A DNA stretch of 56,740 nt, taken from NCBI GenBank assembly GCA_021789695.1, contig JAJYJH010000014.1, positions 1 to 56,740 on the forward strand, read 5' to 3'. The notes beneath the pieces were generated by a model. That model made no database searches and was not told the origin of the DNA. It saw nothing but the letters and a program-made list of their open reading frames with translations. This stretch comes from a bacterium. GTDB taxonomy: Bacteria > Elusimicrobiota > Elusimicrobia > Elusimicrobiales > UBA9959. Of the stretch, positions 15,082-22,803 are shown piece by piece. The translations under genes were made by a program, and so were the position numbers. Position 1 is the first letter of the stretch. Every line of letters begins with the position of its first letter.

Positions 15082-15548
15082 TTTCGTTCTATCCTCAGCA
15101 GCGCGCCGGCGAAGCCGGCTCCGGGCCGCACTTTTATCCTCCGTCTGTCGCCGCCGGCAAGCAGGAATTCCAGCCTGATAATCCCGCCGCCAATCGGGTC
15201 CGCGGCCGCCGGCCATTCCACAGCCGTTACGCCGTCCGCCCTGCCCAGGTACTCGTCCAGGCCTATATTTTCCATGTCCGCTTCCCCGGCGCGGAACAGG
15301 TCGAAATGGTAGAGCTTCAGCCGGCCGCGGTAGGAGCGCATCAGGTTGAAGCTGGCGCTAACCGGGAGCTTCTTCGCTCCGAGCGCCCTGGCGAGCTCCC
15401 TGACGAAGAAGGTCTTGCCCGAGCCTATCGGCCCTTCCAGGAAGAGCACGTCCCCGCCCTTCAGCTCGGCGGCGAAAAGCCCGGCCAGCCGGGCCGTCTC
15501 CTGCGGCGCGGAGCTGTCAAAAATGCTCAAAGACGCTGAGCTTGCCAT
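15066..15548 (-). CDS. tsaE: tRNA t6A biosynthesis ATPase TsaE
   Basis: TsaE is the small P-loop ATPase of the t6A complex. The 160-residue frame shows FLEGPIGSGKTFFVRELARA (Walker A), YRGRLKLYHFDLFRAGEAD and the Walker B-like VTAVEWPAAAD. I chose ATG 15548, which aligns with the family start; it overlaps thiL by 32 bases and the upstream in-frame extension to 15584 is unlikely. Order thiL-tsaE-tsaB-rimI supports the call. Confidence 0.92.
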   Translation of the reverse strand: MASSASLSIFDSSAPQETARLAGLFAAELKGGDVLFLEGPIGSGKTFFVRELARALGAKKLPVSASFNLMRSYRGRLKLYHFDLFRAGEADMENIGLDEYLGRADGVTAVEWPAAADPIGGGIIRLEFLLAGGDRRRIKVRPGAGFAGALLRIERKWLKN

Positions 15549-16482
15549 CGAAATTCTCCATCTCGAAGCCGGACCCCTTCTCAATCCTGCCGACCACGAA
15601 AGCCGCCGGCAATAGCCTCTTTATCGCCGCCAGCTTGCGCGCCGGGGCCGCGAAGATGAGCCCGAAGTCCTCGCCGCCGTTGACGGCGTAATGCCGCCAC
15701 GGCCTGCCCTTGCGCTCCGCGTAGGCCCGCAGGTCCGGGGAGCAGGCCCCCTCCCCCACGCTGACCATGACGCGGCAGCGCGAGAGCCCCGAGAGTATGG
15801 CGGCGCTGCGGGCCAACCCGTCGGAATTGTCCAGCATGGCCGAGGCCAGCCCACCGCGGCCTATCAGCGCGCCAGCGGCCAGCATCGGCTCCGGCCTCCA
15901 GAAGGCCCCCACCAGCCCGGGGAACAGCTTCTTCTCGGAGGCCGAGCCGCCCATCAGTATCTCCAGGCCCGCGGCGGCCCGGCCGAGAGGGCCCGCGTTG
16001 AGGAGCAGGTCCCCCGGCCTGGCGCCATAGCGCGTGACCAGGCGCGACCCGGCCGACTCCCCCCAGACGGTCATGTAAAAATGGTTTTCCCTGGCGCCGG
16101 CCAGATTGCCGCCCGCAATCGAGATGCCGAAGCGCAGCGCCTCGGCCTTCAGCGCCCTCATGAAGCGCAGCGTGAAGGCGCGCGGCGTATCCCTGCGCAG
16201 ACCCGCCCCGACCACGCAGGAGACCGGCTTCACCTCTCCCATCGAGGCCAGGTCGCTGAGGTTGATGCGGACCAGCTTGCGCGCCAGGTCCTCAGGGGTC
16301 GCGAAGCGGGACAAAAAATGCGTGCCCTCGACTATCTCGTCGGTGGTTATCACAAGGTCTCGGCCTGGCGCGTGACGCAGCACGGCGCAGTCGTCGCCGG
16401 GACCGAGCAGCAGCCGGCGGTCGCCCGGAAACCGGAAAGTCTTCTCTATATGCTCCAGCAGCCTGGCCTCTCCGCGTTTCAT
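15517..16482 (-). CDS. thiL: Thiamine-monophosphate kinase
   Basis: ThiL phosphorylates thiamine monophosphate to the active diphosphate cofactor. The 321-residue protein has the PurM/ThiL fold with GPGDDCAVL (metal and ATP), TTDEIVEGTHFL, LSDLASMGEVKP and MLDNSDGLARSAA in the usual order. The ATG at 16482 overlaps the nnrD stop as ATGA, so this is the start. No other thiamine gene is nearby. Confidence 0.93.
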   Translation of the reverse strand: MKRGEARLLEHIEKTFRFPGDRRLLLGPGDDCAVLRHAPGRDLVITTDEIVEGTHFLSRFATPEDLARKLVRINLSDLASMGEVKPVSCVVGAGLRRDTPRAFTLRFMRALKAEALRFGISIAGGNLAGARENHFYMTVWGESAGSRLVTRYGARPGDLLLNAGPLGRAAAGLEILMGGSASEKKLFPGLVGAFWRPEPMLAAGALIGRGGLASAMLDNSDGLARSAAILSGLSRCRVMVSVGEGACSPDLRAYAERKGRPWRHYAVNGGEDFGLIFAAPARKLAAIKRLLPAAFVVGRIEKGSGFEMENFDGKLSVFEHF

Positions 16483-17372
16483 CTTTTGCCTCCGGCCCGC
16501 CGCATGGCTGCGGGCAGAAAATCCAGCAGCTCCCCGGCCAGGACGCAGCGTTCCGTGAGCTTTTTCGCGGCCAGACCGCCGCACAGGCCGTGTAGATGAA
16601 CGGCGAGCGCGGCGCTCTCGAAGGCCGCCGCCGTAGTGAAGCCGCGCGCCCGGCCCGCCTGGGCGAAGAAGCCGGCGCACAGTCCGGCCAGCACATCGCC
16701 GGAGCCGCCCTTGGCCAGCTCGGGCCCCCCGGTGGCGTTCCTCAGCAAAACGCCGCCGGCGCAGACCAGCGTGCCCGCTCCCTTGAGCACGGCCGCGCCT
16801 CCGGAAACGAATGCCAGCTCCCTGGCGGCGGCCTTCCTGTCGGTTATTTTTTTATCCAGCAGCCTGGCGGCCTCGCCCTGGTGCGGGGTGAGGATGAAAG
16901 GGGCCCGGGGAAAAGAAAAAGAACGGAACCCGGCTGAGGCCACGGCGTTAAGGGCGTCCGCGTCTATCACGGCGGGGATGTCGAGCCGCTCCAGCAGCCC
17001 CAGCGCGAAAGCGCGAGCGCCGGGAGAAGAGCCGAGCCCGGGGCCGGCGAGCACGACGTCAGCGCCGCTTTCTGCGGCGAAGGCCCTCACCCGGGCAGCG
17101 GCGCGCGCCGAGAAGGCCCCGCCGGAGCAGGCCGCGCCGAACGTCATGGCTTCGGGCAGCGCGCAGGCTATGACTGCGCGCTCGCTCTCCGGGCAGGCCA
17201 CCGTCACCAGCCCGGCCCCGGCCTTCAGGGCCGCGCGCGCCGCCAGCACCGCGGCGCCGGTCATACCGCGCGAGCCGGCCGCCACCAGCACCCTGCCGTA
17301 GTCGCCCTTGTGCGACACCGGTCGGCGCGCAGGCAGCAGCGGCCTTACGAATCCGGCCGTTATGGTCCTCAT
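16479..17372 (-). CDS. nnrD: ADP-dependent (S)-NAD(P)H-hydrate dehydratase
   Basis: NnrD repairs hydrated NADH and NADPH with ADP as energy source. At 297 residues it has only the dehydratase (ribokinase-like) domain; the NnrE epimerase domain that is often fused to it is absent. Motifs visible are GRVLVAAGSRGMTGAAVLAA, AGPGLG, DADALN, LTPHQGEAARLL and GGSGDVLAGL with the catalytic Asp. Start and stop overlap acpS and thiL by four bases each. Confidence 0.94.
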   Translation of the reverse strand: MRTITAGFVRPLLPARRPVSHKGDYGRVLVAAGSRGMTGAAVLAARAALKAGAGLVTVACPESERAVIACALPEAMTFGAACSGGAFSARAAARVRAFAAESGADVVLAGPGLGSSPGARAFALGLLERLDIPAVIDADALNAVASAGFRSFSFPRAPFILTPHQGEAARLLDKKITDRKAAARELAFVSGGAAVLKGAGTLVCAGGVLLRNATGGPELAKGGSGDVLAGLCAGFFAQAGRARGFTTAAAFESAALAVHLHGLCGGLAAKKLTERCVLAGELLDFLPAAMRRAGGKR

Positions 17373-17737
17373 TTGAAAACTATGACAGCGGCAAAAGCTG
17401 CGTAGGAGGTGTGCGTTATGGAAACCAGCAGGCGCAAACCCGGCATCCCCTTCACCCTCACCTCCGGACGGCCGCTGGCGGTGTTCTCCACCTCTATGTC
17501 CCTGAGCGGGAGCCTTCTGGCGTCCAGCGCTTTTATGACCGCCTCTTTTACCGCGAAGCGCGCGGCGAGGCGCTCGTACCTGTTCCTGCTTTTAAGGGAG
17601 TAAGCCAGCTCCCCGGCGGTGAAGGTCCTCTTCAGGAAGGCCGGCGCGCGCTCTGCCAGGCGGCGCACCCGGCCCACCTCGGCCAGGTCCACTCCCAGGC
17701 CGGAAACGCGTGTAGCCGCGGCCCTTTTTTTAGGCAT
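17369..17737 (-). CDS. acpS: Holo-[acyl-carrier-protein] synthase
   Basis: AcpS transfers 4'-phosphopantetheine from CoA to acyl carrier protein. The 122-residue trimeric-type enzyme shows GLGVDLAEVGRVRRL (metal-binding Asp) and RFAVKEAVIKAL (catalytic Glu/Lys region), then SITHTSYAA near the end. I start at ATG 17737, two bases after the glmS stop; the N-terminus has a short basic extension (MPKKRAAATRV). It overlaps nnrD by four bases. Confidence 0.94.
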   Translation of the reverse strand: MPKKRAAATRVSGLGVDLAEVGRVRRLAERAPAFLKRTFTAGELAYSLKSRNRYERLAARFAVKEAVIKALDARRLPLRDIEVENTASGRPEVRVKGMPGLRLLVSITHTSYAAFAAVIVFK

Positions 17738-17739
17738 CG

Positions 17740-19614
17740 TCAGCGCACCGTTACGCTCTTGGCCAGGTTGCGCGGCTTGTCTATGTCGCATTTTTTTGCG
17801 AGCGCCACGTAGTAGGCGAAGATCTGCAGCGGTATCACCGTAAGCAGCGGGCTGAAAAGTTCGGGCACCTCGGGCAGGGTTATGTATCGGGAAGCCTTCA
17901 CCAGCTTGCGCGAGGAGGAGTCCACTACGGCGACGACGTCCGCGCCGCGCGCCTTTGCTTCCTCTATATTACCTGCCATAAGCTCCAGCGCCCGGCCGGT
18001 GGGCGCTATAGCCAGCACCGGCATGCCCTTATAGATGATGGCTATCGGACCGTGCTTCATCTCTCCGGCCGGATAGCCCTCGGCGTGCACGTACGCGATT
18101 TCCTTGATCTTAAGCGCCCCTTCCAGCGCTATCGGGTAGTTCACGTGGCGGGAGATGAATAGGAAATGGTCGCTGGAAGAGAAGGCGTCCGCCACCTTAG
18201 CTATCTCCTCCTCCTTCTCCAGCGTCTCCTCTATAAGGCGCGGGACCTTCAGCAGGTCTTCGGCGTAGCTCCGGGCGTCCCCCCCGGTCAGCCCGCCGCG
18301 CGCGGCGGCGAAATGCCCGGCCAGCAGGTAGATGGCGGCCAGCTGCCCCAGAAAAGCCTTGGTGGAGGCCACGCCTATCTCCGGACCGCAGTGCGTGTAG
18401 AGCACGTAGTCAGATTCGCGCGTCAGCGTGGAGCCCACGGTATTGGTTATCGCGAGGACTTTGGCGCCGGAGGCCTTGGCCTCGCGCACGGCGAACAGTG
18501 TGTCGGCGGTCTCTCCGGACTGGGAGACGGCCACCACCAGCGCGCCCTTGCCCGTCAGTTTGGCGCGGGCTGAAAACTCCGAGGCCACGTCCGCATAAGC
18601 CGGGATCCCGAAATTCTCGAACAGCGCGCGCCCGACCAGGCCGGCGTGGTGGGCCGTACCGCAGGCCAGGAACTGCACCGAGGAGAAAGCCTTCAGATCG
18701 GCCGCTGAAAGCCCGACCTCCGTCCTCAGGATATCCCCGCCCAACGGCAGGAGACGGCCGCGCAGCGTGTTCTCCACGGCTTCCGCCTGCTCATGGATCT
18801 CCTTGAGCATGAAGTGCTTGTAACCGCCCTTCTCGGCCATCGTGGAGTCCCACTGTATAGTGACCGAATCCTTGGCCGTCTTTTTGCCCGCGAAATTGTA
18901 ATAATCCACTCCGTCCCGGCGAACGGCGGCTAGCTCCCCATCGTTAAGGAAGACGACGCGCTTGGTGTACTTCAGGAAGGCGGACACGTCGGAGGCTATA
19001 AAGTTCTCGTCCTTACCCAGGCCTACCACCAGCGGGCTGTGCATGCGCGCGGCCAGCAGCATTCCCGGACAGTGGGACCAAACGGCCGAGAGAGCGAAGG
19101 AGCCCTTCAGGTCGCAGACAGTGCGGCGGAAGGCCTCGAAGAAGACCGGCTCCAGCAGGTCCGAGCGCACGGCGGCGGCTTGCACGTTCAGGTTCCCGAG
19201 CTTCTCCTCCAGCAGGTGCGCTATGACCTCGGTATCGGTCTCGGATCGGAACTTGTGGCCAGAAGCCAGCAGCCCGTCCTTCAGCGCCAGGTAGTTCTCG
19301 ATGATGCCGTTATGCACCACGACGACCTGGCCGGAGCAGTCGGTGTGGGGGTGCGCGTTGTCCTCTGACGGCGCCCCGTGCGTGGCCCAGCGCGTGTGGC
19401 CAACGCCGGCGCAGGCCCCTTTCACGGGGTCCTCCGCCACAAGTTTGTCCAGCGCGTCCACGCGGCCGCTGACCCGCTTAAGATAGAGAGAGTTCTTAGA
19501 GTCCACGGCGGCGAGGCCGCAGGAATCGTAGCCGCGGTACTCCAGGCGCCGCAGCCCATCGATAAGCACGTCGGTGGTCTTGTCGCCGCCTATATAGCCG
19601 GTTATGCCGCACAT
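17740..19614 (-). CDS. glmS: Glutamine-fructose-6-phosphate aminotransferase (isomerizing)
   Basis: GlmS makes glucosamine 6-phosphate, the first committed step to UDP-GlcNAc. The 624-residue protein begins MCGITGYIGG with the catalytic Cys directly after the start Met. It has the glutaminase signature VGHTRWATHG, then two SIS isomerase domains (ACGTAHHAGL, VSQSGETADTL), and ends in DKPRNLAKSVTVR. No glmS ribozyme-like leader is apparent: only 22 bases separate it from pdxJ. Confidence 0.97.
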   Translation of the reverse strand: MCGITGYIGGDKTTDVLIDGLRRLEYRGYDSCGLAAVDSKNSLYLKRVSGRVDALDKLVAEDPVKGACAGVGHTRWATHGAPSEDNAHPHTDCSGQVVVVHNGIIENYLALKDGLLASGHKFRSETDTEVIAHLLEEKLGNLNVQAAAVRSDLLEPVFFEAFRRTVCDLKGSFALSAVWSHCPGMLLAARMHSPLVVGLGKDENFIASDVSAFLKYTKRVVFLNDGELAAVRRDGVDYYNFAGKKTAKDSVTIQWDSTMAEKGGYKHFMLKEIHEQAEAVENTLRGRLLPLGGDILRTEVGLSAADLKAFSSVQFLACGTAHHAGLVGRALFENFGIPAYADVASEFSARAKLTGKGALVVAVSQSGETADTLFAVREAKASGAKVLAITNTVGSTLTRESDYVLYTHCGPEIGVASTKAFLGQLAAIYLLAGHFAAARGGLTGGDARSYAEDLLKVPRLIEETLEKEEEIAKVADAFSSSDHFLFISRHVNYPIALEGALKIKEIAYVHAEGYPAGEMKHGPIAIIYKGMPVLAIAPTGRALELMAGNIEEAKARGADVVAVVDSSSRKLVKASRYITLPEVPELFSPLLTVIPLQIFAYYVALAKKCDIDKPRNLAKSVTVR

Positions 19615-19636
19615 ATAAAGGTCCCCGCCGCCGCGC

Positions 19637-20356
19637 CTACTGTATAAGCCGCTTCATCTCGGCCACGGCGTTCTTCAGGCCGATGAAAAGGGCGCGAGAG
19701 ATTATAGAGTAGCCGATGTTCAGGCAGTCCATCCCGTCGATGCGGGCGACCGGGGCCACGTTGTAGTAGTCCAGACCATGTCCGGCGTGCAGCTCCATAT
19801 CCAGTTCCTTCACCAGAAAGCTGGCCAATTGCAGCTTCTCCAGTTCGCGGGCCTGCAGCTTCTTGCCCCAGGCCTCGGAATAGGCGGTGGTGCACAGTTC
19901 CACGCTGTCGGCGCCCAGGTTATGCGCCGCCCTTATGGCGCCGGGTTCCGGGTCCACAAACAGGCTCACGCCTATGCCGGCGTCGGAAAGGCTCTTGATA
20001 ATCCTGGCCAGCTCGGGGTTCTTCCCCTCCACCTTCATGCCGCCCTGCGTGGTGACTTCGCGCTGGCTCTCTGGCACCAGGCAGACCGAGTCTGGGCGCA
20101 GCTTCAGGGCTATTTTTTCCATCTCCGGGATGGCCGCCAGTTCCACGTGCAGCAGGCCCTTCACGTCCTGCCGGACGCGCTCCAGATCGGCTTCCTGCAC
20201 GTGACGGCGGTCCTGGCGCAGGTGCATCACAATCATATCGCCGCCGGCGCCGAGTACCACCCGAGCAGCTTCCACCGGATCCGGGTTTTTTTCCTTGCGG
20301 GCCTGGCGCAGCGTGGCCACGTGGTCGATATTCACTCCAAGCTTTACGCGACTCAT
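19637..20356 (-). CDS. pdxJ: Pyridoxine 5'-phosphate synthase
   Basis: PdxJ condenses 3-amino-2-oxopropyl phosphate with deoxyxylulose 5-phosphate, the last ring-forming step of DXP-dependent B6 synthesis. The 239-residue TIM barrel starts MSRVKLGVNIDHVATLRQAR. It carries MIVMHLRQDRRHVQE, LEMLALHAGHGLDYYN-like sequence (ELHAGHGLDYYNVAP) and NIGYSIISRALFIGL. AAGGAG precedes the ATG. pdxJ beside acpS is a frequent arrangement in Gram-negatives. Confidence 0.96.
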   Translation of the reverse strand: MSRVKLGVNIDHVATLRQARKEKNPDPVEAARVVLGAGGDMIVMHLRQDRRHVQEADLERVRQDVKGLLHVELAAIPEMEKIALKLRPDSVCLVPESQREVTTQGGMKVEGKNPELARIIKSLSDAGIGVSLFVDPEPGAIRAAHNLGADSVELCTTAYSEAWGKKLQARELEKLQLASFLVKELDMELHAGHGLDYYNVAPVARIDGMDCLNIGYSIISRALFIGLKNAVAEMKRLIQ

Positions 20357-20427
20357 AGTTTCTCCTTAATCTGGGGATACAGCGCGAATTTTTCCACTGA
20401 AAAAAATCAACGCCGTGTTCCCGGCTC

Positions 20428-21792
20428 TCAATTTACCACCACGGCCCCGGAATACCTCCTGTAGTGGGACAGCAGCTCGTCGGCGATGCCCCTTATCTCG
20501 GAGCGGGACCGGCCCTCCACCAGCAGCCGCAGCAGCGGCTCGGTGCCGGAATAGCGGATGAAGATGCGCCCATTGCCCCTCAGCGTCCCCTCCAGCCGGG
20601 AGAGCTTCTCGCTGAAACCGGCCACGTCCTTAAAATCCGGCTTGCTGGAGACCTTGACCTTCTCCAGAACCTGCGGGTAGCGGTTCCAGTGCCGCCGGAA
20701 CCAGCTGAACGGCCTGCCCATCTCCAGCACGGCGGCGAGCGTCTGCAGGGCCGTCAGAAGGCCGTCACCGGTCGGGGCGAACTCCCTGAATATGATGTGG
20801 CCGCTCGACTCGCCGCCGAGCTTCAGATCGCCCTTCTCCATGGCGTCGGTAACGTTCTTGTCCCCGACAGGGACCTGAGCCACGCCTATACCCTGGCCTT
20901 CCAGGTATTTCAGCAAGCCGTAATTGGACATGAAGGTCAGGGACACGCCGTCGTTGGTGAGGCGGCCTCGCTCTTTTAGGTACGGCGCCGTCATGGCGAT
21001 GATATCGTCACCGTCCAGCTGGACGCCCTTCTCGTCGGCGAATATACAGCGGTCGGCGTCGCCGTCAAAGCTGATGCCGCAGAAAGCTCCCCAGGCCGCT
21101 GCGGCTTTCGCCATCCTCTCCGTGTGCAGAGCGCCGCAGCCGACGTTGATGTTCCTGCCGTTCGGCCTGTCGCCAATGACCTTCACCCTGGCCCCGAGGT
21201 CGCGGAAGATCCGCGGGGCTATCTTGTAGGCCGCGCCGTTGGCGCAGTCGAGCAGAATCTTCAGCCCCTTGAGGGTGAAACCTGGCGGGAGCGTGGATTT
21301 TAGGAAGGCCGCGTAGTCCCGCGTAAAATCCTTCCTGTGCAGGGCCGCGCGCGAAGGCCGGAACCGCAGCGGCTTCCTGCCGAGCAGCAGTTTCTCCATC
21401 CTGGCCTCTATGGGGTCGCTCAATTTCAACCCGTCCGCCGAAAAGAACTTTATGCCGTTGAACTCAGGCGGGTTGTGGCTGGCGGAGATGACTATCCCGA
21501 AGTCGGCGTTCTCCCTTTTCACCAGGTAGGAGACGGCAGGCGTGGGGATTATCCCCAGGTCCACGACCCTGAACCTGCCGGCGCCGAGCCCTTCCACCAG
21601 GTATTTCTTTATCAGTTTCCCGGAGGCGCGGGAATCCATGCCGACCAGGACCACCGGCCTGTCATGGCCCTTCTTCTTGTACTTCGGCAGCACCAGCGAG
21701 GCGGCGTAGCCTATCCTGCGGATGAAATCCGGAGTGAACGGGTAATCCCAGGTTATGCCGCGTATGCCATCAGTGCCGAAAAGTTTTCCCAT
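20428..21792 (-). CDS. glmM: Phosphoglucosamine mutase
   Basis: GlmM converts GlcN-6-P to GlcN-1-P. The 454-residue alpha-D-phosphohexomutase begins MGKLFGTDGIRGI and contains the phosphoserine loop ISASHNPPEFNGIKFF, the metal loop DGDADRCI and the sugar loop GGESSGHI, with RYSGTEPLLR near the end. In many bacteria glmM sits directly after cdaA-cdaR; here mgtA and two tRNA genes separate them. It leads the long minus-strand run down to spoVG. Confidence 0.97.
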   Translation of the reverse strand: MGKLFGTDGIRGITWDYPFTPDFIRRIGYAASLVLPKYKKKGHDRPVVLVGMDSRASGKLIKKYLVEGLGAGRFRVVDLGIIPTPAVSYLVKRENADFGIVISASHNPPEFNGIKFFSADGLKLSDPIEARMEKLLLGRKPLRFRPSRAALHRKDFTRDYAAFLKSTLPPGFTLKGLKILLDCANGAAYKIAPRIFRDLGARVKVIGDRPNGRNINVGCGALHTERMAKAAAAWGAFCGISFDGDADRCIFADEKGVQLDGDDIIAMTAPYLKERGRLTNDGVSLTFMSNYGLLKYLEGQGIGVAQVPVGDKNVTDAMEKGDLKLGGESSGHIIFREFAPTGDGLLTALQTLAAVLEMGRPFSWFRRHWNRYPQVLEKVKVSSKPDFKDVAGFSEKLSRLEGTLRGNGRIFIRYSGTEPLLRLLVEGRSRSEIRGIADELLSHYRRYSGAVVVN

Positions 21793-21881
21793 TTTCCAGA
21801 GTCCATTGGCCTTCTAAACACAATATTTAATTTTATATTATATCCCATGAAGTTTGAAAGGCCCGCCGCTGGAGCGGCGAC

Positions 21882-21969
21882 GGAGGGATGGCCGAGCGGT
21901 TTAAGGCGCCGGTCTTGAAAACCGGTGTACGGTTAATCCGTACCGTGGGTTCGAATCCCACTCCCTCCG
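21882..21969 (+). tRNA. tRNA-Ser (anticodon TGA)
   Basis: A class II tRNA of 88 nt. Acceptor GGAGGGA pairs with TCCCTCC, the loop CTTGAAA gives anticodon TGA, a long variable arm (GTACGG...CCGTAC) follows, and the T arm is GTGGG-TTCGAAT-CCCAC. CCA is not encoded. It is on the opposite strand to its neighbours. Confidence 0.97.
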
Positions 21970-21981
21970 CGGATTTAAGAG

Positions 21982-22010
21982 AAAGACAGCCCGAAGGCTG
22001 TCTTTTTCTA
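21982..22010 (+). terminator. Intrinsic terminator after tRNA-Ser, probably bidirectional
   Basis: AAAGACAGCC (21982-21991) pairs with GGCTGTCTTT (21996-22005) around CGAA, followed by T residues on the plus strand. The reverse strand also ends in T-rich sequence (TTTCTCTT), so it can serve the EIIA-like gene that ends at 22027. Confidence 0.85.
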
Positions 22011-22026
22011 TTTCCGGAAAGCCGGC

Positions 22027-22803
22027 TCAACGCTTGATGGCCAGGCAGTCGTACATGACGCGCGAAGCCTTGTAGTTGGCGCGGGAGCGCACGAAGATTT
22101 TATATGCCCCGGCCTCGAAATCCTGCCTGTCCCCTATCGGCCCGAGTTCCGAGGTCTCCACGGCGCGCACCAGCTCTTCGTCCTGCGCCAGGGCTATGGC
22201 CTTGGCGCCGGTTCCGGCTATCAGGTAGAGCGGCACCAGGCGCTCCAGCCCCTGCGGCGTGACTATCGCCTGTTCAGCGACCAGCGCGTGCTTGGCCTCC
22301 AGCTTTATCATCCGCGCCTTGGCCTGCGGCATCATGGTGTCTATGGAAGCGGAGACCCAGTTCAGCAGTTCGTTGCGCACGTCGTTGAGCGAGGCAGCCT
22401 TTTCTATGTTCGCTATCCCCTGCCCCGCCTGGATGGCCTTGGCGAGTCCCGAAAGTTCCTTCAGATAGGTCATGCGCTGGTTCCCCGGGATATAGTACAT
22501 AACCAGCAACCGCACCTTCACGCCGTCGGAAGAGCCGTAGTCTATGCCGGTCGGGCTCCAGCCTATCACCGAGAACAACTCGCCGTCGCCGTCCACGCGG
22601 ATGTGCGGGCAGGCCCAGCCGCGGCCTATGCCGGTATTGGCCGACCGCTCGCGCTCCAGCACTCCCTCGGCCACGTCCACGTTGACGCTCACGTCAGGGA
22701 TGGCCTCCAGTATGGTGGCCATGTAGCGCAGCGCCTTCTCTTTGTCCGTCTCCGGCAGTTCTATCAGCCTGCCGTCCTGAAGCGCGGTAAGTATGCTTTT
22801 CAT
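22027..22803 (-). CDS. PTS EIIA-like (type 2, PtsN/fructose family) protein coupled to mgtA
   Basis: The first 150 residues match the PtsN/EIIA-fructose fold: ERERSANTGIGRGWACPHIR has the phospho-acceptor His of the family PHxR motif at about residue 67. FSVIGWSPTGIDYGSSDG and LKELSGLAKAI follow at the expected spacing. About 105 further residues form an extra C-terminal region that I cannot assign. Its ATG shares a base with the mgtA stop (TAATG), so the two are translated together. PtsN-type proteins in enterobacteria regulate ion transport by protein contact. A regulatory role on the Mg2+ pump is inferred from that and the coupling; no EI or HPr gene is in the window. Confidence 0.75.
   Translation of the reverse strand: MKSILTALQDGRLIELPETDKEKALRYMATILEAIPDVSVNVDVAEGVLERERSANTGIGRGWACPHIRVDGDGELFSVIGWSPTGIDYGSSDGVKVRLLVMYYIPGNQRMTYLKELSGLAKAIQAGQGIANIEKAASLNDVRNELLNWVSASIDTMMPQAKARMIKLEAKHALVAEQAIVTPQGLERLVPLYLIAGTGAKAIALAQDEELVRAVETSELGPIGDRQDFEAGAYKIFVRSRANYKASRVMYDCLAIKR

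Noticed and set aside
19615-19636. glmS ribozyme before glmS
   Set aside because: The glmS start is only 22 bases after pdxJ ends, so there is no room for the ribozyme.
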